Below are positions 17,120 through 26,611 of a DNA stretch of 64,000 nucleotides, piece by piece (position 1 is the stretch's first letter; the number at the start of each line of letters is the position of its first letter). Made by a program: the position numbers and the translations under genes. The DNA lies in contig CACMOZ010000004.1 of assembly GCA_902615435.1 (NCBI GenBank), positions 1-64,000 on the forward strand, given 5' to 3'. The notes beneath the pieces are model-generated. The model saw only the letters and a list, made by a program, of their open reading frames with translations. It did no database searches and was not told the DNA's origin. The stretch comes from an uncultured Pelagibacteraceae bacterium. GTDB taxonomy: Bacteria > Pseudomonadota > Alphaproteobacteria > Pelagibacterales > Pelagibacteraceae.

Positions 17120-17833
17120 CTATTTTTTACTCAATGAGCTAATAATACTAGCTAAAATCCTCAATTCTTTATCATTTGGTTCTAATCTATAAATAAGATT
17201 GTTAATATTTAATATCATTGCAGACTTTTTCTCCTTTGGTAAAAAAAATTTTTTTTCTTCTAGAAGATTTGTTAAATGATTAACAAAAGACAAAATATTA
17301 GATTTAGAAGATATTTTTAAAGGTAAATTATTTTTTTTGGTAATTTTTTCATTTAAAATCTTAAAAATTTCATAACAAACTATAATCATTGAGTGAGAAA
17401 GGTTAAGTGATTTAAATTTAGATGAAGTTGGTATTTGTAAAATATAATTTGAAAAAGATAGATCTTTGTTGGATAAACCTGATGCCTCAGGCCCAAACAT
17501 CAAACCTATACTATTTTTTTTTCTTTTTTTAATAATTTTTAGAAATTCTTTTAATGAAATATGTTTCTTATTTATATCTCTACGTCTAGCACTCAAAGAT
17601 ATAACCAGATCGAAAGGCTTGATTGCTTTTTCAATTTTATCAAAAACTTTTGCTTTGTTAATTATATCATAAGCTCCTACAGATGTAGCTTTGACTTTGT
17701 GATTAGGAAAATTAATTTTAGGCTCTACAATGTGAAGTTTTGAGAAACCAAAATTTTTCATTGCTCTAGCACATGCACCTATGTTTTCACCCAATTGCGG
17801 CTTTACTAGAATGAAACCAAATTTACTGCTCAT
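17120..17833 (-). CDS. trmJ: tRNA 2'-O-methyltransferase, TrmJ-like (SpoU family)
   Basis: The product has 237 residues and a SPOUT fold. FILVKPQLGENIGACARAMKNFG is the SpoU motif 1 region (written here as the stretch from residue 7; key residues N15/G17 and R22), GLMFGPEASGLSN is motif 2 and LNLSHSMIIVCYEI is motif 3 at the knot. TrmJ methylates position 32 of tRNAs. The start overlaps the cimA stop by 11 bases, so it is the last gene of a nadE-cysS-cimA-trmJ run. Confidence 0.88.
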   Translation of the reverse strand: MSSKFGFILVKPQLGENIGACARAMKNFGFSKLHIVEPKINFPNHKVKATSVGAYDIINKAKVFDKIEKAIKPFDLVISLSARRRDINKKHISLKEFLKIIKKRKKNSIGLMFGPEASGLSNKDLSFSNYILQIPTSSKFKSLNLSHSMIIVCYEIFKILNEKITKKNNLPLKISSKSNILSFVNHLTNLLEEKKFFLPKEKKSAMILNINNLIYRLEPNDKELRILASIISSLSKK

Positions 17834-19427
17834 TTAAATTAGCAGGAGCTTTTTCTTTATAAAGTTTATAATCCAAGCTATCAATTAATGCTTTAAATGA
17901 AGCTTCAATAATATTTGGAGATACACCAACTGTAAACCAACTCACACCTGTTTTATCAGTACTTTCAATTAAAACTCTTGTTGTTGCCTCAGTTCCAGTA
18001 TTCAGAATTCTAACTTTATAATCAAGTAACTTTAAATCTGAAAAAAAATTATAGTATTTTGTTACTTTTTTAAAATTAGATCTGATTGCATTATCCAATG
18101 CATTTACAGGTCCATTACCTTCACCATGACACTCAATTTCTTTTCCATCTATTAAGAAAATTACACTTGCTTTTGTTTGTATTTTGTCAAATTTTGAAAC
18201 ATTCACATCGTAACTTTTTACTTTTAAATATTCAGGTACCTTGCCTAATAATCTATTGGCTAATAATTCAAATGAAGCATCAGCTCCATCATACGAATAA
18301 CCGCTAAATTCTCTATCTTTTACCTCATCCAGAATTTTTTGGATTTTTGGATCTTTAGAGTCAATTTTAACTCCGTATTGTTCTAGCCTTGATAAAATAT
18401 TTGATCGACCTGCCTGATTTGAAACAATAATATTTCTGTGATTTCCTATTGTTTTTGGATCAATATGTTCGTAAGTTTTTGGATCTTTCTTCACTGCTGA
18501 AACGTGAAGACCTCCCTTGTGAGAAAAGGCTGAGGCACCAACATAAGCCATATTTTTATTAGGTTTTCTATTTAGTATTTCATCTAACAATCTTGAACAT
18601 TCAGTTAATGAAGAAAGTTTATCTTTTTTAATATTAATTTCATACTTATCGCTAAAAGATTTTTTTAAACATAAGTTGGGAATAATTGACATCAAATTTG
18701 CATTGCCACATCTCTCCCCTAAACCATTAATAGTTCCTTGAATATGTCTCACGCCGCTTTCAACTGCAGCTAAAGAATTAGCCACAGCATTTTCTGTATC
18801 GTTATGTGCATGAATTCCAAGATTGGTTCCAGGTATTATTTTTGAAACTTTTGTTACAATTTCTCTAACCTCATTCGGTAGTGTGCCACCATTAGTATCA
18901 CATAATACGACCCATCTAGCACCATTATCGTAGGCTTGTTTTAAGCAGTCAATTGCATATTCTGGGTTAGCTTTATAACCATCAAAAAAATGTTCTGCAT
19001 CAAACAAAAATTCTTTCTTGTTTTTTACAAAGTGTTTTGCTGTTTCTTTGATATTTTCTAAATTTTCCTCTTTTTGAATTCCTAAAGCAACTTTTACATG
19101 AAAATCCCAAGATTTTCCTACCACACAAACTGCTGGTGTATTCGCATTCATTAAAGAAGCTAAACCAGGATCATTATCTGCACTTCTACCAGTTTTTTTT
19201 GTCATACCGAATGCAGTAAATAAAGTTTCTTGCATTTTGGGTGGGCTAGAAAAAAATTTTGTATCAACAGGATTTGCCCCAGGCCACCCTCCCTCTACAT
19301 AATCAACACCTATGTCTGATAAAACTTTTGCTATTTTATTTTTATCTTCAATTGAAAAATCAACACCTTCTGTCTGAGCTCCGTCTCTTAAAGTGGTATC
19401 AAATATATATATTTTTTCTTTACTCAT
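17823..19427 (-). CDS. cimA: (R)-citramalate synthase
   Basis: The product has 534 residues. It starts YIFDTTLRDGAQTEGVDFS, the HMGL-like/LeuA metal and substrate motif, and carries GIHAHNDTENAVANS and GGLHVSA as expected. The C-terminal third (about 400-520) is the LeuA-type regulatory dimer domain. The length and the TEGVDFS variant match CimA rather than isopropylmalate synthase. Citramalate synthase makes (R)-citramalate from pyruvate and acetyl-CoA as a threonine-independent entry to isoleucine. It overlaps cysS by 4 bases. Confidence 0.9.
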   Translation of the reverse strand: MSKEKIYIFDTTLRDGAQTEGVDFSIEDKNKIAKVLSDIGVDYVEGGWPGANPVDTKFFSSPPKMQETLFTAFGMTKKTGRSADNDPGLASLMNANTPAVCVVGKSWDFHVKVALGIQKEENLENIKETAKHFVKNKKEFLFDAEHFFDGYKANPEYAIDCLKQAYDNGARWVVLCDTNGGTLPNEVREIVTKVSKIIPGTNLGIHAHNDTENAVANSLAAVESGVRHIQGTINGLGERCGNANLMSIIPNLCLKKSFSDKYEINIKKDKLSSLTECSRLLDEILNRKPNKNMAYVGASAFSHKGGLHVSAVKKDPKTYEHIDPKTIGNHRNIIVSNQAGRSNILSRLEQYGVKIDSKDPKIQKILDEVKDREFSGYSYDGADASFELLANRLLGKVPEYLKVKSYDVNVSKFDKIQTKASVIFLIDGKEIECHGEGNGPVNALDNAIRSNFKKVTKYYNFFSDLKLLDYKVRILNTGTEATTRVLIESTDKTGVSWFTVGVSPNIIEASFKALIDSLDYKLYKEKAPANLNEQ

Positions 19428-20773
19428 TTAAATTTCCATGTAGTCTTTTCTTTTTTATCCTCAATAATTACTCCTTTACTTGCTAGTTCAACTCTTATTT
19501 TATCAGCAAGTTTATAATCTCCTTTTTGTTTTGCTATCAATCTTTCTGTAATTTTTTTTTCAATAAATTCCTCTGAAATATTTTTATCTACTTTTTTTAA
19601 CTCTTCCCATTCATTTTTTGTTAAATCAAATAAACCAATTAATTTACAAGCACTATTAAAAATTTTTTTACTTTTTTCATCACCTTTTTTTGCAATTGCA
19701 TAAAGTTCATGAATTTTAGCAATAAAACCAGGAGTATTTAAATCATCTAGTAACATGTCAATTTCTTTCAAAGGTATTTCCTCATTATGTTTTTCATACA
19801 ATTGATACCATTTTTCAATGGTTGCTCTTTGATTTTCTAAAAGTTTATTATTCCAATCAAGTGGTTGACTGTAATGAGCACTTAATAATGCTAACCTAAC
19901 AACCTGACCCGAGTATTTTTTAACTGCATCTGTGATAGATACAATATTACCTAATGACTTTGACATCTTTTCCTTATTAATAGTAACAAATCCATTATGA
20001 ACCCAGTAATTTGCAAAGTTTTTTGTATTATTATTACAACAAGACTGGGCTATTTCATTTTCATGATGAGGAAAAATTAAATCAAGACCGCCGCCATGAA
20101 TATCTAAATTTTTACCAAGATATTTCTCACTCATAACTGAGCATTCTAGATGCCAGCCCGGCCTACCTCTTCCCCAAGGTGACTCCCAACCAGGGTCTTT
20201 CTCTTTTGAAGGTTTCCATAAGACAAAATCCAAAGGGTTTTTTTTTAGATCAGAAACTTCTACTCTACTACCTGCCTTTAACTCATCTAAATTTTTATTA
20301 GATAATTTTCCATAATCTTTAAATGTATTTACTTCAAAATAAACATGATTTTTATTTTCATATGCAAATCCTTTTTTAATTAACGAAGATGTCATTTCAA
20401 TCATTTCTTTTATATTTTCTGTTGCTTTTGGTTCTACAGTTGGTTTTAAACAATTTAAACTTTTGCAATTCTTGTGAAAAATTTTAATTACATCATTAGT
20501 AATTTCATCAATGTCTTTCTTATTTTTTTGAGATGATTCAATTATTTTGTCATCTACATCCGTAATATTTCTTACATAAGTTACATTTGAGTCATAAAGA
20601 ACTCTTAGAACCCTAAATAAAACATCAAATACTACAAGAGTTCTTGCATTACCTACATGAGGACTCTCATATACAGTCGGGCCACAAGCATATAAGGAAA
20701 TCTTTTTTTTATTATTTGGCTTAAATACTTCTTTTTTTCTTGTTAGAGAATTTGTTAATTTTAAGCTATTCAT
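19424..20773 (-). CDS. cysS: Cysteinyl-tRNA synthetase
   Basis: The product has 449 residues. The class I signature is HVGN (39-42) in PHVGNA, and KMSKS is at 269-273. The zinc ligands C30, C211, H236 and E240 sit in ACGPTVYESP, HLECSVMS and FPHHENEIAQ. The enzyme charges tRNA-Cys. It lies between nadE (8-base overlap) and cimA (4-base overlap) in one minus-strand run. Confidence 0.97.
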   Translation of the reverse strand: MNSLKLTNSLTRKKEVFKPNNKKKISLYACGPTVYESPHVGNARTLVVFDVLFRVLRVLYDSNVTYVRNITDVDDKIIESSQKNKKDIDEITNDVIKIFHKNCKSLNCLKPTVEPKATENIKEMIEMTSSLIKKGFAYENKNHVYFEVNTFKDYGKLSNKNLDELKAGSRVEVSDLKKNPLDFVLWKPSKEKDPGWESPWGRGRPGWHLECSVMSEKYLGKNLDIHGGGLDLIFPHHENEIAQSCCNNNTKNFANYWVHNGFVTINKEKMSKSLGNIVSITDAVKKYSGQVVRLALLSAHYSQPLDWNNKLLENQRATIEKWYQLYEKHNEEIPLKEIDMLLDDLNTPGFIAKIHELYAIAKKGDEKSKKIFNSACKLIGLFDLTKNEWEELKKVDKNISEEFIEKKITERLIAKQKGDYKLADKIRVELASKGVIIEDKKEKTTWKFK

Positions 20774-21503
20774 TAAATGTGCATACCGGTATCGGATTCA
20801 TCTTGTGTAAGTTTTTCTGTCTTATTTTTAAATATTTTTGATAGTTCGGATCGTCTTTATTCTCCATAGCTTTCTCTAGATCTGCGTAACTCATTCCAAG
20901 TTGTTCTATATCGTTTCTTCCATCATCCCATAAACCATCTGTGGGTTGGGCATTAATTATTTCTTTCGACACACCGAGATGTCTACCTAACTCCCACACT
21001 TGAGATTTACTGCAGTCAGCTATAGGGGAGATATCAACCCCACCATCACCATATTTAGTATAAAAACCAACGCCAAAATCTTCAACTTTGTTACCTGTTC
21101 CAACAACAATTCCTTTATTTGCTGCTGCTACTTGGTATAAAGTCGTCATTCTCAACCTTGCTCTTGAGTTTGCATATCCATGCTCATTATCAAATTCATT
21201 TAAAACTTGAGAAAATGAGTTAAAGATTTTATCCATCTCTATCAAATGGTGTTCAACATTTTTATATTTTTGTTTTAACCATTTAGCATGTGTCAAACTT
21301 AAATCATGTTGAGATTTAATTTGTTTAATTGGCATTGTTAACACAATTGTTTTTCTACCAGTGTTTGCACATAAAGTACTAACTACAGAAGAGTCAATTC
21401 CTCCAGATATTCCAACTATCAAAGATTTTGGCTTATAAGAAGCATTATTGCAATAGTTGTCTATCCAGTCGGTTATTACTTTAGCTCTTTTTTTTACATC
21501 CAT
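20766..21503 (-). CDS. nadE: NAD synthetase, ammonia-dependent
   Basis: The product has 245 residues and lacks the glutaminase domain, so it uses ammonia directly or needs a separate donor. The PP-loop GISGGIDSSV (31-40) binds ATP; GTGNKVEDFGVGFYTKYGD is the NAD-adenylate region. The last step of NAD synthesis is catalysed. The start follows AGAGAGGTAAGG, a good ribosome site, and a strong AT-rich hairpin that separates the gene from aroG upstream. Confidence 0.94.
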   Translation of the reverse strand: MDVKKRAKVITDWIDNYCNNASYKPKSLIVGISGGIDSSVVSTLCANTGRKTIVLTMPIKQIKSQHDLSLTHAKWLKQKYKNVEHHLIEMDKIFNSFSQVLNEFDNEHGYANSRARLRMTTLYQVAAANKGIVVGTGNKVEDFGVGFYTKYGDGGVDISPIADCSKSQVWELGRHLGVSKEIINAQPTDGLWDDGRNDIEQLGMSYADLEKAMENKDDPNYQKYLKIRQKNLHKMNPIPVCTFNE

Positions 21504-21534
21504 AATTAATACCTTACCTCTCTTTTAAGGTTTG

Positions 21535-21563
21535 GTCTTAATAATTACAATAATTATTAAGAC
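21535..21563 (-). terminator. Perfect 13-bp stem, 3-nt loop between aroG and nadE
   Basis: GTCTTAATAATTA, CAA, TAATTATTAAGAC forms a perfect hairpin that overlaps the aroG stop codon (21557-21559). The stem is mostly A/T and no clean U-run follows on the minus strand, so it is a weak terminator or an mRNA-end stabiliser rather than a textbook rho-independent site. Confidence 0.45.
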
Positions 21564-22939
21564 GCAGCTTGAATAATTTTATTTGATATTTTTGAATTTT
21601 TCTTAATTTCTTCAGAGATCAAGAAAGCTAACTCTAGAGCTTGGTCTGCATTTAATCTTGGATCACAGTGAGTTCTGTATCTACTTGATAGATCTTTCTC
21701 AGATATTTTTTGAGCTCCACCAGTGCATTCAGTCACATCTTGACCAGTCATTTCAATATGCAAACCACCAGCATAACTTTTTTCTGCATGACTAACTGCA
21801 AAGAAATTTTTTACCTCTTTAAGCACATTTTCAAAAGGCCTAGTTTTAAATCCTGTAGCTGCTTTAATTGTATTTCCGTGCATAGGATCGCAAGACCAAA
21901 TAACTTTTAAACCCTCTTTTTTGATTGCTTGCATTAATTTAGGTAAATATTTTTGCACGTTATCAGCTCCAAATCTTGAAATTAATGTTAATCTACCAGC
22001 TTCATTATCAGGATTAAGAATATTGCACAGATTAATTAATTCCTCTGGTTTTAATGTTGGACCACATTTAAGGCCTATAGGATTTTTTATACCTCTACAA
22101 AATTCTACATGGGCTCCGTCAGGTTGTCTTGTTCTATCACCTATCCATACAAAATGAGCTGAAGTATCATGATATTCGCCTGTTGTTGAGTCAACACGCG
22201 TCATAGACTCTTCAAAAGGTAAATGTAAGGCCTCGTGTGAAGTATAAAAATTTACAGTTCTTAATCTTCGATTATTATCTGAATTAATTCCACAAGCTTC
22301 CATAAAAGCGAGTGCGTCACTTATTTTATCTTCAATCTCTTTATATTTACCTTTAGTTTTATCTTTGATAAATCCTAAGTTCCACAAATGCACTTGTCTA
22401 AGATCAGCAAATCCTCCTTGTGAAAAAGCTCTTAATAAATTTAATGTAGAGGCTGATTGAGAATATGCTCTAAATAATCTTTTAGCGTCTGGAATTCTAG
22501 CTTTTTCATTAAATTCCATTCCATTAATGTTATCACCTAGATAACTTGGTAATTCTTTGCCATCTTTTTTTTCTGTTGGTGCGCTTCTAGGTTTTGAAAA
22601 TTGTCCAGCTATTCTACCGACTTTTACAACAGGCACTGAGGCAGATGCTGTTAGAACTAAAGACATTTGTAGAAGAACTTTAAAAGTGTCTCTTATATTA
22701 TCAGGATGAAACTCAGCAAAACTCTCTGCACAATCTCCACCCTGTAATAAGAATGCTTTACCCTCGGCTACTTCTGCTAAAGATTTTTTTAGAGATCTAG
22801 ATTCTCCAGCAAAAACTAAAGGAGGATATTTTTTTATTTTACTTAAAACTAAATCAAGTTCCTCTTTATCCTGATAAACAGGCAAGTGTTTAGCAGGGTA
22901 TTTTGTCCAGCTGTTTAAATTCCATTTTTTCATATTCAA
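21557..22939 (-). CDS. aroG: 3-deoxy-7-phosphoheptulonate synthase, class II
   Basis: The first enzyme of the shikimate pathway, joining PEP and erythrose 4-phosphate. At 460 residues, with [45 protein letters not shown] and [10 protein letters not shown], it is the plant/actinobacterial-like class II enzyme, not the E. coli AroFGH type. Metal ligands include the Cys of GGDCAE, the His of PMHGN, and Glu and Asp near the end ([10 protein letters not shown]). It is preceded by a 63-base divergent spacer facing pgl. Confidence 0.95.
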   Translation of the reverse strand: MNMKKWNLNSWTKYPAKHLPVYQDKEELDLVLSKIKKYPPLVFAGESRSLKKSLAEVAEGKAFLLQGGDCAESFAEFHPDNIRDTFKVLLQMSLVLTASASVPVVKVGRIAGQFSKPRSAPTEKKDGKELPSYLGDNINGMEFNEKARIPDAKRLFRAYSQSASTLNLLRAFSQGGFADLRQVHLWNLGFIKDKTKGKYKEIEDKISDALAFMEACGINSDNNRRLRTVNFYTSHEALHLPFEESMTRVDSTTGEYHDTSAHFVWIGDRTRQPDGAHVEFCRGIKNPIGLKCGPTLKPEELINLCNILNPDNEAGRLTLISRFGADNVQKYLPKLMQAIKKEGLKVIWSCDPMHGNTIKAATGFKTRPFENVLKEVKNFFAVSHAEKSYAGGLHIEMTGQDVTECTGGAQKISEKDLSSRYRTHCDPRLNADQALELAFLISEEIKKNSKISNKIIQAAS

Positions 22940-23002
22940 CTGGTAGTATATATATTGCTTGTGTCTAATTTCAAAGCATATTTAATACAAAATTAAGAAA
23001 TT

Positions 23003-23668
23003 ATGAAAATTATTAATAAAAAAAGCGAAAAATCATTAATCGACGAATTTATTCGTCAATTTAAAAAAGATTATTTACGAAAAAAAAAACAAAATAAAAG
23101 GTTTAGTATCGTTTTAACTGGTGGCAGAAGCCCTATTAAACTTTACAATAAATTATCCAAATTAAAAATAGATTGGAATAATATTGATTTTTTCTGGGGA
23201 GACGAAAGATACGTTTCCCATAAATCAAAGAATTCTAATTATAAAATGGCATTTAAAAATCTTATCAACAAAATTAAAATTAATCAGAATAATATTTATT
23301 CAATAAAGACCAACGAAACTATATCAAAATGCTCTAGAGATTATTCTAAAATAATAAAAAATTACTTTAAAAATAAAAAAATATCATTTGATTATTTTTT
23401 ACTTGGTATGGGAGAGGACGGCCACATCGTATCAATATTTCCTAATTCGAACTATATTACAAAAAAATTTATTTGTGTTTCATTAAATAGAAAAGATTTT
23501 AAAAGAATAACTCTTAGTTTAAATGTAATAAACAATTCAAAAAAAATTATTTTATGGTTAAATAACGATTTAAAATCAAAATGCTTTAATAAAATAAAAA
23601 ATTTAGGAAAAAAAATTCCTGTTAATAATTTAAACTCAAAGAGAGCACTAGTTTATAAAATTTATTAA
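23003..23668 (+). CDS. pgl: 6-phosphogluconolactonase
   Basis: The product has 221 residues and is of the DevB/NagB-like type. LTGGRSPIKLYNKL, FFWGDERYVSH and LLGMGEDGHIVSIFP are the three conserved blocks; the His and Glu-Asp there act on the lactone. It hydrolyses 6-phosphogluconolactone in the oxidative pentose phosphate or Entner-Doudoroff route. No zwf or edd gene is adjacent. Its stop shares TTAA with the convergent carbonic anhydrase-like gene. Confidence 0.88.
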   Translation: MKIINKKSEKSLIDEFIRQFKKDYLRKKKQNKRFSIVLTGGRSPIKLYNKLSKLKIDWNNIDFFWGDERYVSHKSKNSNYKMAFKNLINKIKINQNNIYSIKTNETISKCSRDYSKIIKNYFKNKKISFDYFLLGMGEDGHIVSIFPNSNYITKKFICVSLNRKDFKRITLSLNVINNSKKIILWLNNDLKSKCFNKIKNLGKKIPVNNLNSKRALVYKIY

Positions 23669-24078
23669 CAAATTTCAATTTTTTTATTTATTGATATAAT
23701 TTTTAATTCAATTTTAAGTTTAGGATATTTTTTTTTAAATTTTTTCTTTAATTTTTCAAATGATAATAAATGTATTTTTGTCTCATTTAATCTATTAAAA
23801 ATTTTATCTCCATTAATAATTTTAGCTGCACCACAATCTCTATGATTAATGACTATTAGATTATTTATTTTATGTAACTTTATTGATGTTTCAAGATTAT
23901 CCCAGAAAGTTTTATGCCATTTTTTAAATTTGTTCGCTGTAACACCAATAGCTGAACCAGCAATTGTAAATGAACTGTATTTGCCGCTTAATTTCCTTTT
24001 TTTAAGGTAATTAAAAACTATTGGTTGAAAGCGAGGATCTATACAAGATAAGACCATCGCTTGATAATTTTTTTTCAT
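23665..24078 (-). CDS. Small beta-carbonic anhydrase-like protein
   Basis: With the ATG at 24078 the product has 137 residues. An in-frame ATG at 24123 would overlap the glmS end by 44 bases and adds a non-conserved leader, so the shorter start is preferred. The zinc ligands of beta-carbonic anhydrases are present: C12-x-D14-x-R16 in SCIDPRFQP and H79-x-x-C82 in NHRDCGA. The protein is shorter than the usual 200 residues and lacks the C-terminal helices. Hydration of CO2 is possible but not certain. It follows glmS directly and may be co-transcribed. Confidence 0.7.
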   Translation of the reverse strand: MKKNYQAMVLSCIDPRFQPIVFNYLKKRKLSGKYSSFTIAGSAIGVTANKFKKWHKTFWDNLETSIKLHKINNLIVINHRDCGAAKIINGDKIFNRLNETKIHLLSFEKLKKKFKKKYPKLKIELKIISINKKIEIC

Positions 24079-24079
24079 T

Positions 24080-25897
24080 TTATTCAACAGTAACTGATTT
24101 AGCCAAGTTTCGAGGTTTATCAATATCGCAATTTTTTAATAGTGCTACATGATAAGCTAAAAGTTGCAAAGGAATAGTTAATATTAAAGGTGATAATAAG
24201 CTATCAACTCTTGGTACTCTTAATCTAAATCTAATATTTGTACTTAATAATCTTTTATTATTATCGGTTATAAAAAAAATTTTTCCTCCTCTTGCGATTA
24301 CTTCTTGCATATTTGAAAGAGTTTTTTCATAATATTTATCTTTTGGAGCAATTACTATTACTGGTAATCCCTCTTCTATTAAAGCTAAAGGTCCATGTTT
24401 CATTTCTCCTGCTGGGTAACCTTCGGCATGTAAATATGAAAGTTCTTTTAATTTTAATGCACCTTCTAGTGCTACCGGAAAAGAATTTCCTCTTCCAAGA
24501 AACATGGAACCTTTTGCGTCCAAAAATTCTTTAGCCATTAACTGAATTTCACTTTCAAGTTTTAAGGTGTTTTTAATTGAGTCAGGAAGTTTTTGTAAGT
24601 TCTCTATATTTCTATCATAAGTTTTTTTATCAACATCACCTCTTGCAATGGAAAGTTTAAGTGACAGAATATATAAAACTATCAGTTGTCCTAAAAAAGC
24701 TTTTGTTGAAGCCACTCCAATTTCTGGACCAGCATGAATAGGTAAAACCCAATCAGAATTTCTAGCAATAGTGCTTTCAACTACGTTCACAATTGAACAA
24801 GTTTTAACTTTATTTTTTTTACAAATATCTAAAGCAGCAGCAGTGTCAGCAGTTTCACCAGATTGAGACACAAAAATATATAAATTATTGGAGTTAAACT
24901 TTAAATTTCTATATCTAAATTCTGAAGCGATATCTATTTCAACATCAATTGATGTTAATTCCTCAAACCAATATTTGGCAACTAAACATGAATGATATGC
25001 AGTACCACATCCAATTAATATTACTTTATTAATTTTTTTTGGATCTAACGGAAAATTATAAATATTAATATCTTTTTTAAGACTGTCAGTATATTCACTA
25101 ATACATTTTTTTATCGTACTTGATTGTTCAAAAATCTCTTTGGACATAAAGTTTTTATAATCACCTTTGTCAGAAGTATTTTCATCCTCTGATACAGTGT
25201 GAACTTTTTTGTTTATTTTAGTTTGTTTTGAATCGTAAAAAGTCACATAATTTTTAGTAAGCATACATACCTCTCCATCATCTAGATAAGAGATTTTATT
25301 TGTCATAGACTTCAACGCATAAGAGTCAGAACCTAAATAATTTTCATCATTTGAGTAACCTACTGCTAACGGGCTACCTCTTCTTGCTCCAATAATCATG
25401 TCTGAATTGTTTCTAAATATAATACCAAGAGCAAAACTACCCTTTAATTTTTTTAAAGCTTTAAACACGGAGTCTAAAGGTTTTGAATTTTTTAAATATT
25501 GTGTAATTAAAACAGTGATCACTTCTGTATCTGTCTGTGATTTAAATTTAAATCCTTTTTCTTCAAGATCTTCTTTTAATTCATCAGAATTCTCAATTAT
25601 TCCGTTATGGACAACAGAAACTTCTTCAGATGAGTGTGGGTGTGCATTAGTAATATTAGGAATTCCGTGTGTGGCCCATCTAACATGTCCAATTCCTATA
25701 TTTCCATTTGAAGGATTTTTAAATAATATTTTTTCTAACTCATCTACTCTTCCTGAACATTTTTTTTCATCAATTAAATTATTATCTAGAGTTGCCAATC
25801 CTGCAGAGTCGTAACCTCTGTATTCTAGTTTTTTTAAAGAATTGATTATATTAATTGAAACAGGTTTATTGCTTGCAATTCCAATAATTCCACACAT
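24080..25897 (-). CDS. glmS: Glutamine-fructose-6-phosphate aminotransferase
   Basis: The product has 605 residues. The N-terminal glutaminase begins MCGIIGIA with Cys1 as nucleophile after Met removal, and HVRWATHG and HNGIIEN are present. Two SIS domains follow (VSQSGETADTAAA; GRGNSFPVALEGALKLKE) and the end NLAKSVTVE is canonical. It makes glucosamine-6-phosphate for cell-wall and LPS sugars. The start overlaps the stop of the GlmU-like acetyltransferase by one base, so supply and use of glucosamine phosphate are linked. Confidence 0.97.
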   Translation of the reverse strand: MCGIIGIASNKPVSINIINSLKKLEYRGYDSAGLATLDNNLIDEKKCSGRVDELEKILFKNPSNGNIGIGHVRWATHGIPNITNAHPHSSEEVSVVHNGIIENSDELKEDLEEKGFKFKSQTDTEVITVLITQYLKNSKPLDSVFKALKKLKGSFALGIIFRNNSDMIIGARRGSPLAVGYSNDENYLGSDSYALKSMTNKISYLDDGEVCMLTKNYVTFYDSKQTKINKKVHTVSEDENTSDKGDYKNFMSKEIFEQSSTIKKCISEYTDSLKKDINIYNFPLDPKKINKVILIGCGTAYHSCLVAKYWFEELTSIDVEIDIASEFRYRNLKFNSNNLYIFVSQSGETADTAAALDICKKNKVKTCSIVNVVESTIARNSDWVLPIHAGPEIGVASTKAFLGQLIVLYILSLKLSIARGDVDKKTYDRNIENLQKLPDSIKNTLKLESEIQLMAKEFLDAKGSMFLGRGNSFPVALEGALKLKELSYLHAEGYPAGEMKHGPLALIEEGLPVIVIAPKDKYYEKTLSNMQEVIARGGKIFFITDNNKRLLSTNIRFRLRVPRVDSLLSPLILTIPLQLLAYHVALLKNCDIDKPRNLAKSVTVE

Positions 25898-26541
25898 TAT
25901 TTTTTCTTTCTTTTGTAATTTTTGATTTCAATTTGTTGAGATCTTGTAAGTGCCAAAGATTTCTTCTTTACATTTTTAGTAATTACAGAACCAGCTCCGA
26001 CTAAACTATTTTTATCAATAATAACTGGGGCTACAAGTGATGAATTAGACCCAATAAAAACATTGTCAGAAATTTTTGTCTTTGATTTTTTTACTCCATC
26101 ATAATTACATGTGATTGTTCCTGCTCCAATATTTGAATTTTTTCCAATCGATGTATCTCCAATATACGAAAGATGATTAACTTTTGAATTTTGATTTATA
26201 TTTGACTTTTTAGTTTCAACAAAATTTCCAATTTTAGAATTTTTTTTTAAAATTGTTCCTTCCCTTAATCTTGCATAAGGTCCAACTGAAACATTTTTCT
26301 CAATTTTTGTTCCTTCGATATGACTAAACGATTTTATATAAGAATTATCCCCTACTTTTACTTTTGGACCAAAAACTACATAAGGTTCTACAGTTACATT
26401 TTTTCCAAAATAGGTATCTGAAGATAAAAAAATTGTCTCAGGAGCAATTAAATTAACTCCTTTAGATAAAGCTCTGTTTCTTAAAACTTCCTGTGATAAT
26501 CGATATGAATTAGCTTTGTCTAATTTTATATTTCTTTTCAT
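25897..26541 (-). CDS. glmU: Stand-alone GlmU C-terminal acetyltransferase domain
   Basis: The product has 214 residues. It begins at the linker helix that follows the uridylyltransferase domain in ordinary GlmU (NSYRLSQEVLRNRAL, GVNLIAPETIFL), then forms a left-handed beta-helix of hexapeptide repeats with GPYARLREGT, GNFVETKKS, HLSYIGD and GAGTITCNYDG, the residues binding glucosamine-1-P and acetyl-CoA. The whole N-terminal UTP-dependent domain (about 230 aa, GxGTRM motif) is missing and no such frame lies upstream; the spacer to gph is only 70 bases. A separate uridylyltransferase must act elsewhere if UDP-GlcNAc is made. Confidence 0.85.
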   Translation of the reverse strand: MKRNIKLDKANSYRLSQEVLRNRALSKGVNLIAPETIFLSSDTYFGKNVTVEPYVVFGPKVKVGDNSYIKSFSHIEGTKIEKNVSVGPYARLREGTILKKNSKIGNFVETKKSNINQNSKVNHLSYIGDTSIGKNSNIGAGTITCNYDGVKKSKTKISDNVFIGSNSSLVAPVIIDKNSLVGAGSVITKNVKKKSLALTRSQQIEIKNYKRKKK

Positions 26542-26611
26542 TTAAAAATTCTTTACATTATGAATGAAACTTAAATAAGTCACAAAATATTTCTTTTTAA
26601 TACTTTTTAAA

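Noticed and set aside
18086-18307. Plus-strand frames opposite cimA (also 19259-19486 opposite cysS/cimA)
   Set aside because: They lie wholly inside well-supported genes on the other strand and have odd His/Leu-rich composition.
25398-25814. 138-codon plus-strand frame opposite glmS
   Set aside because: glmS is certain and fully covers it; no ribosome site or family match.
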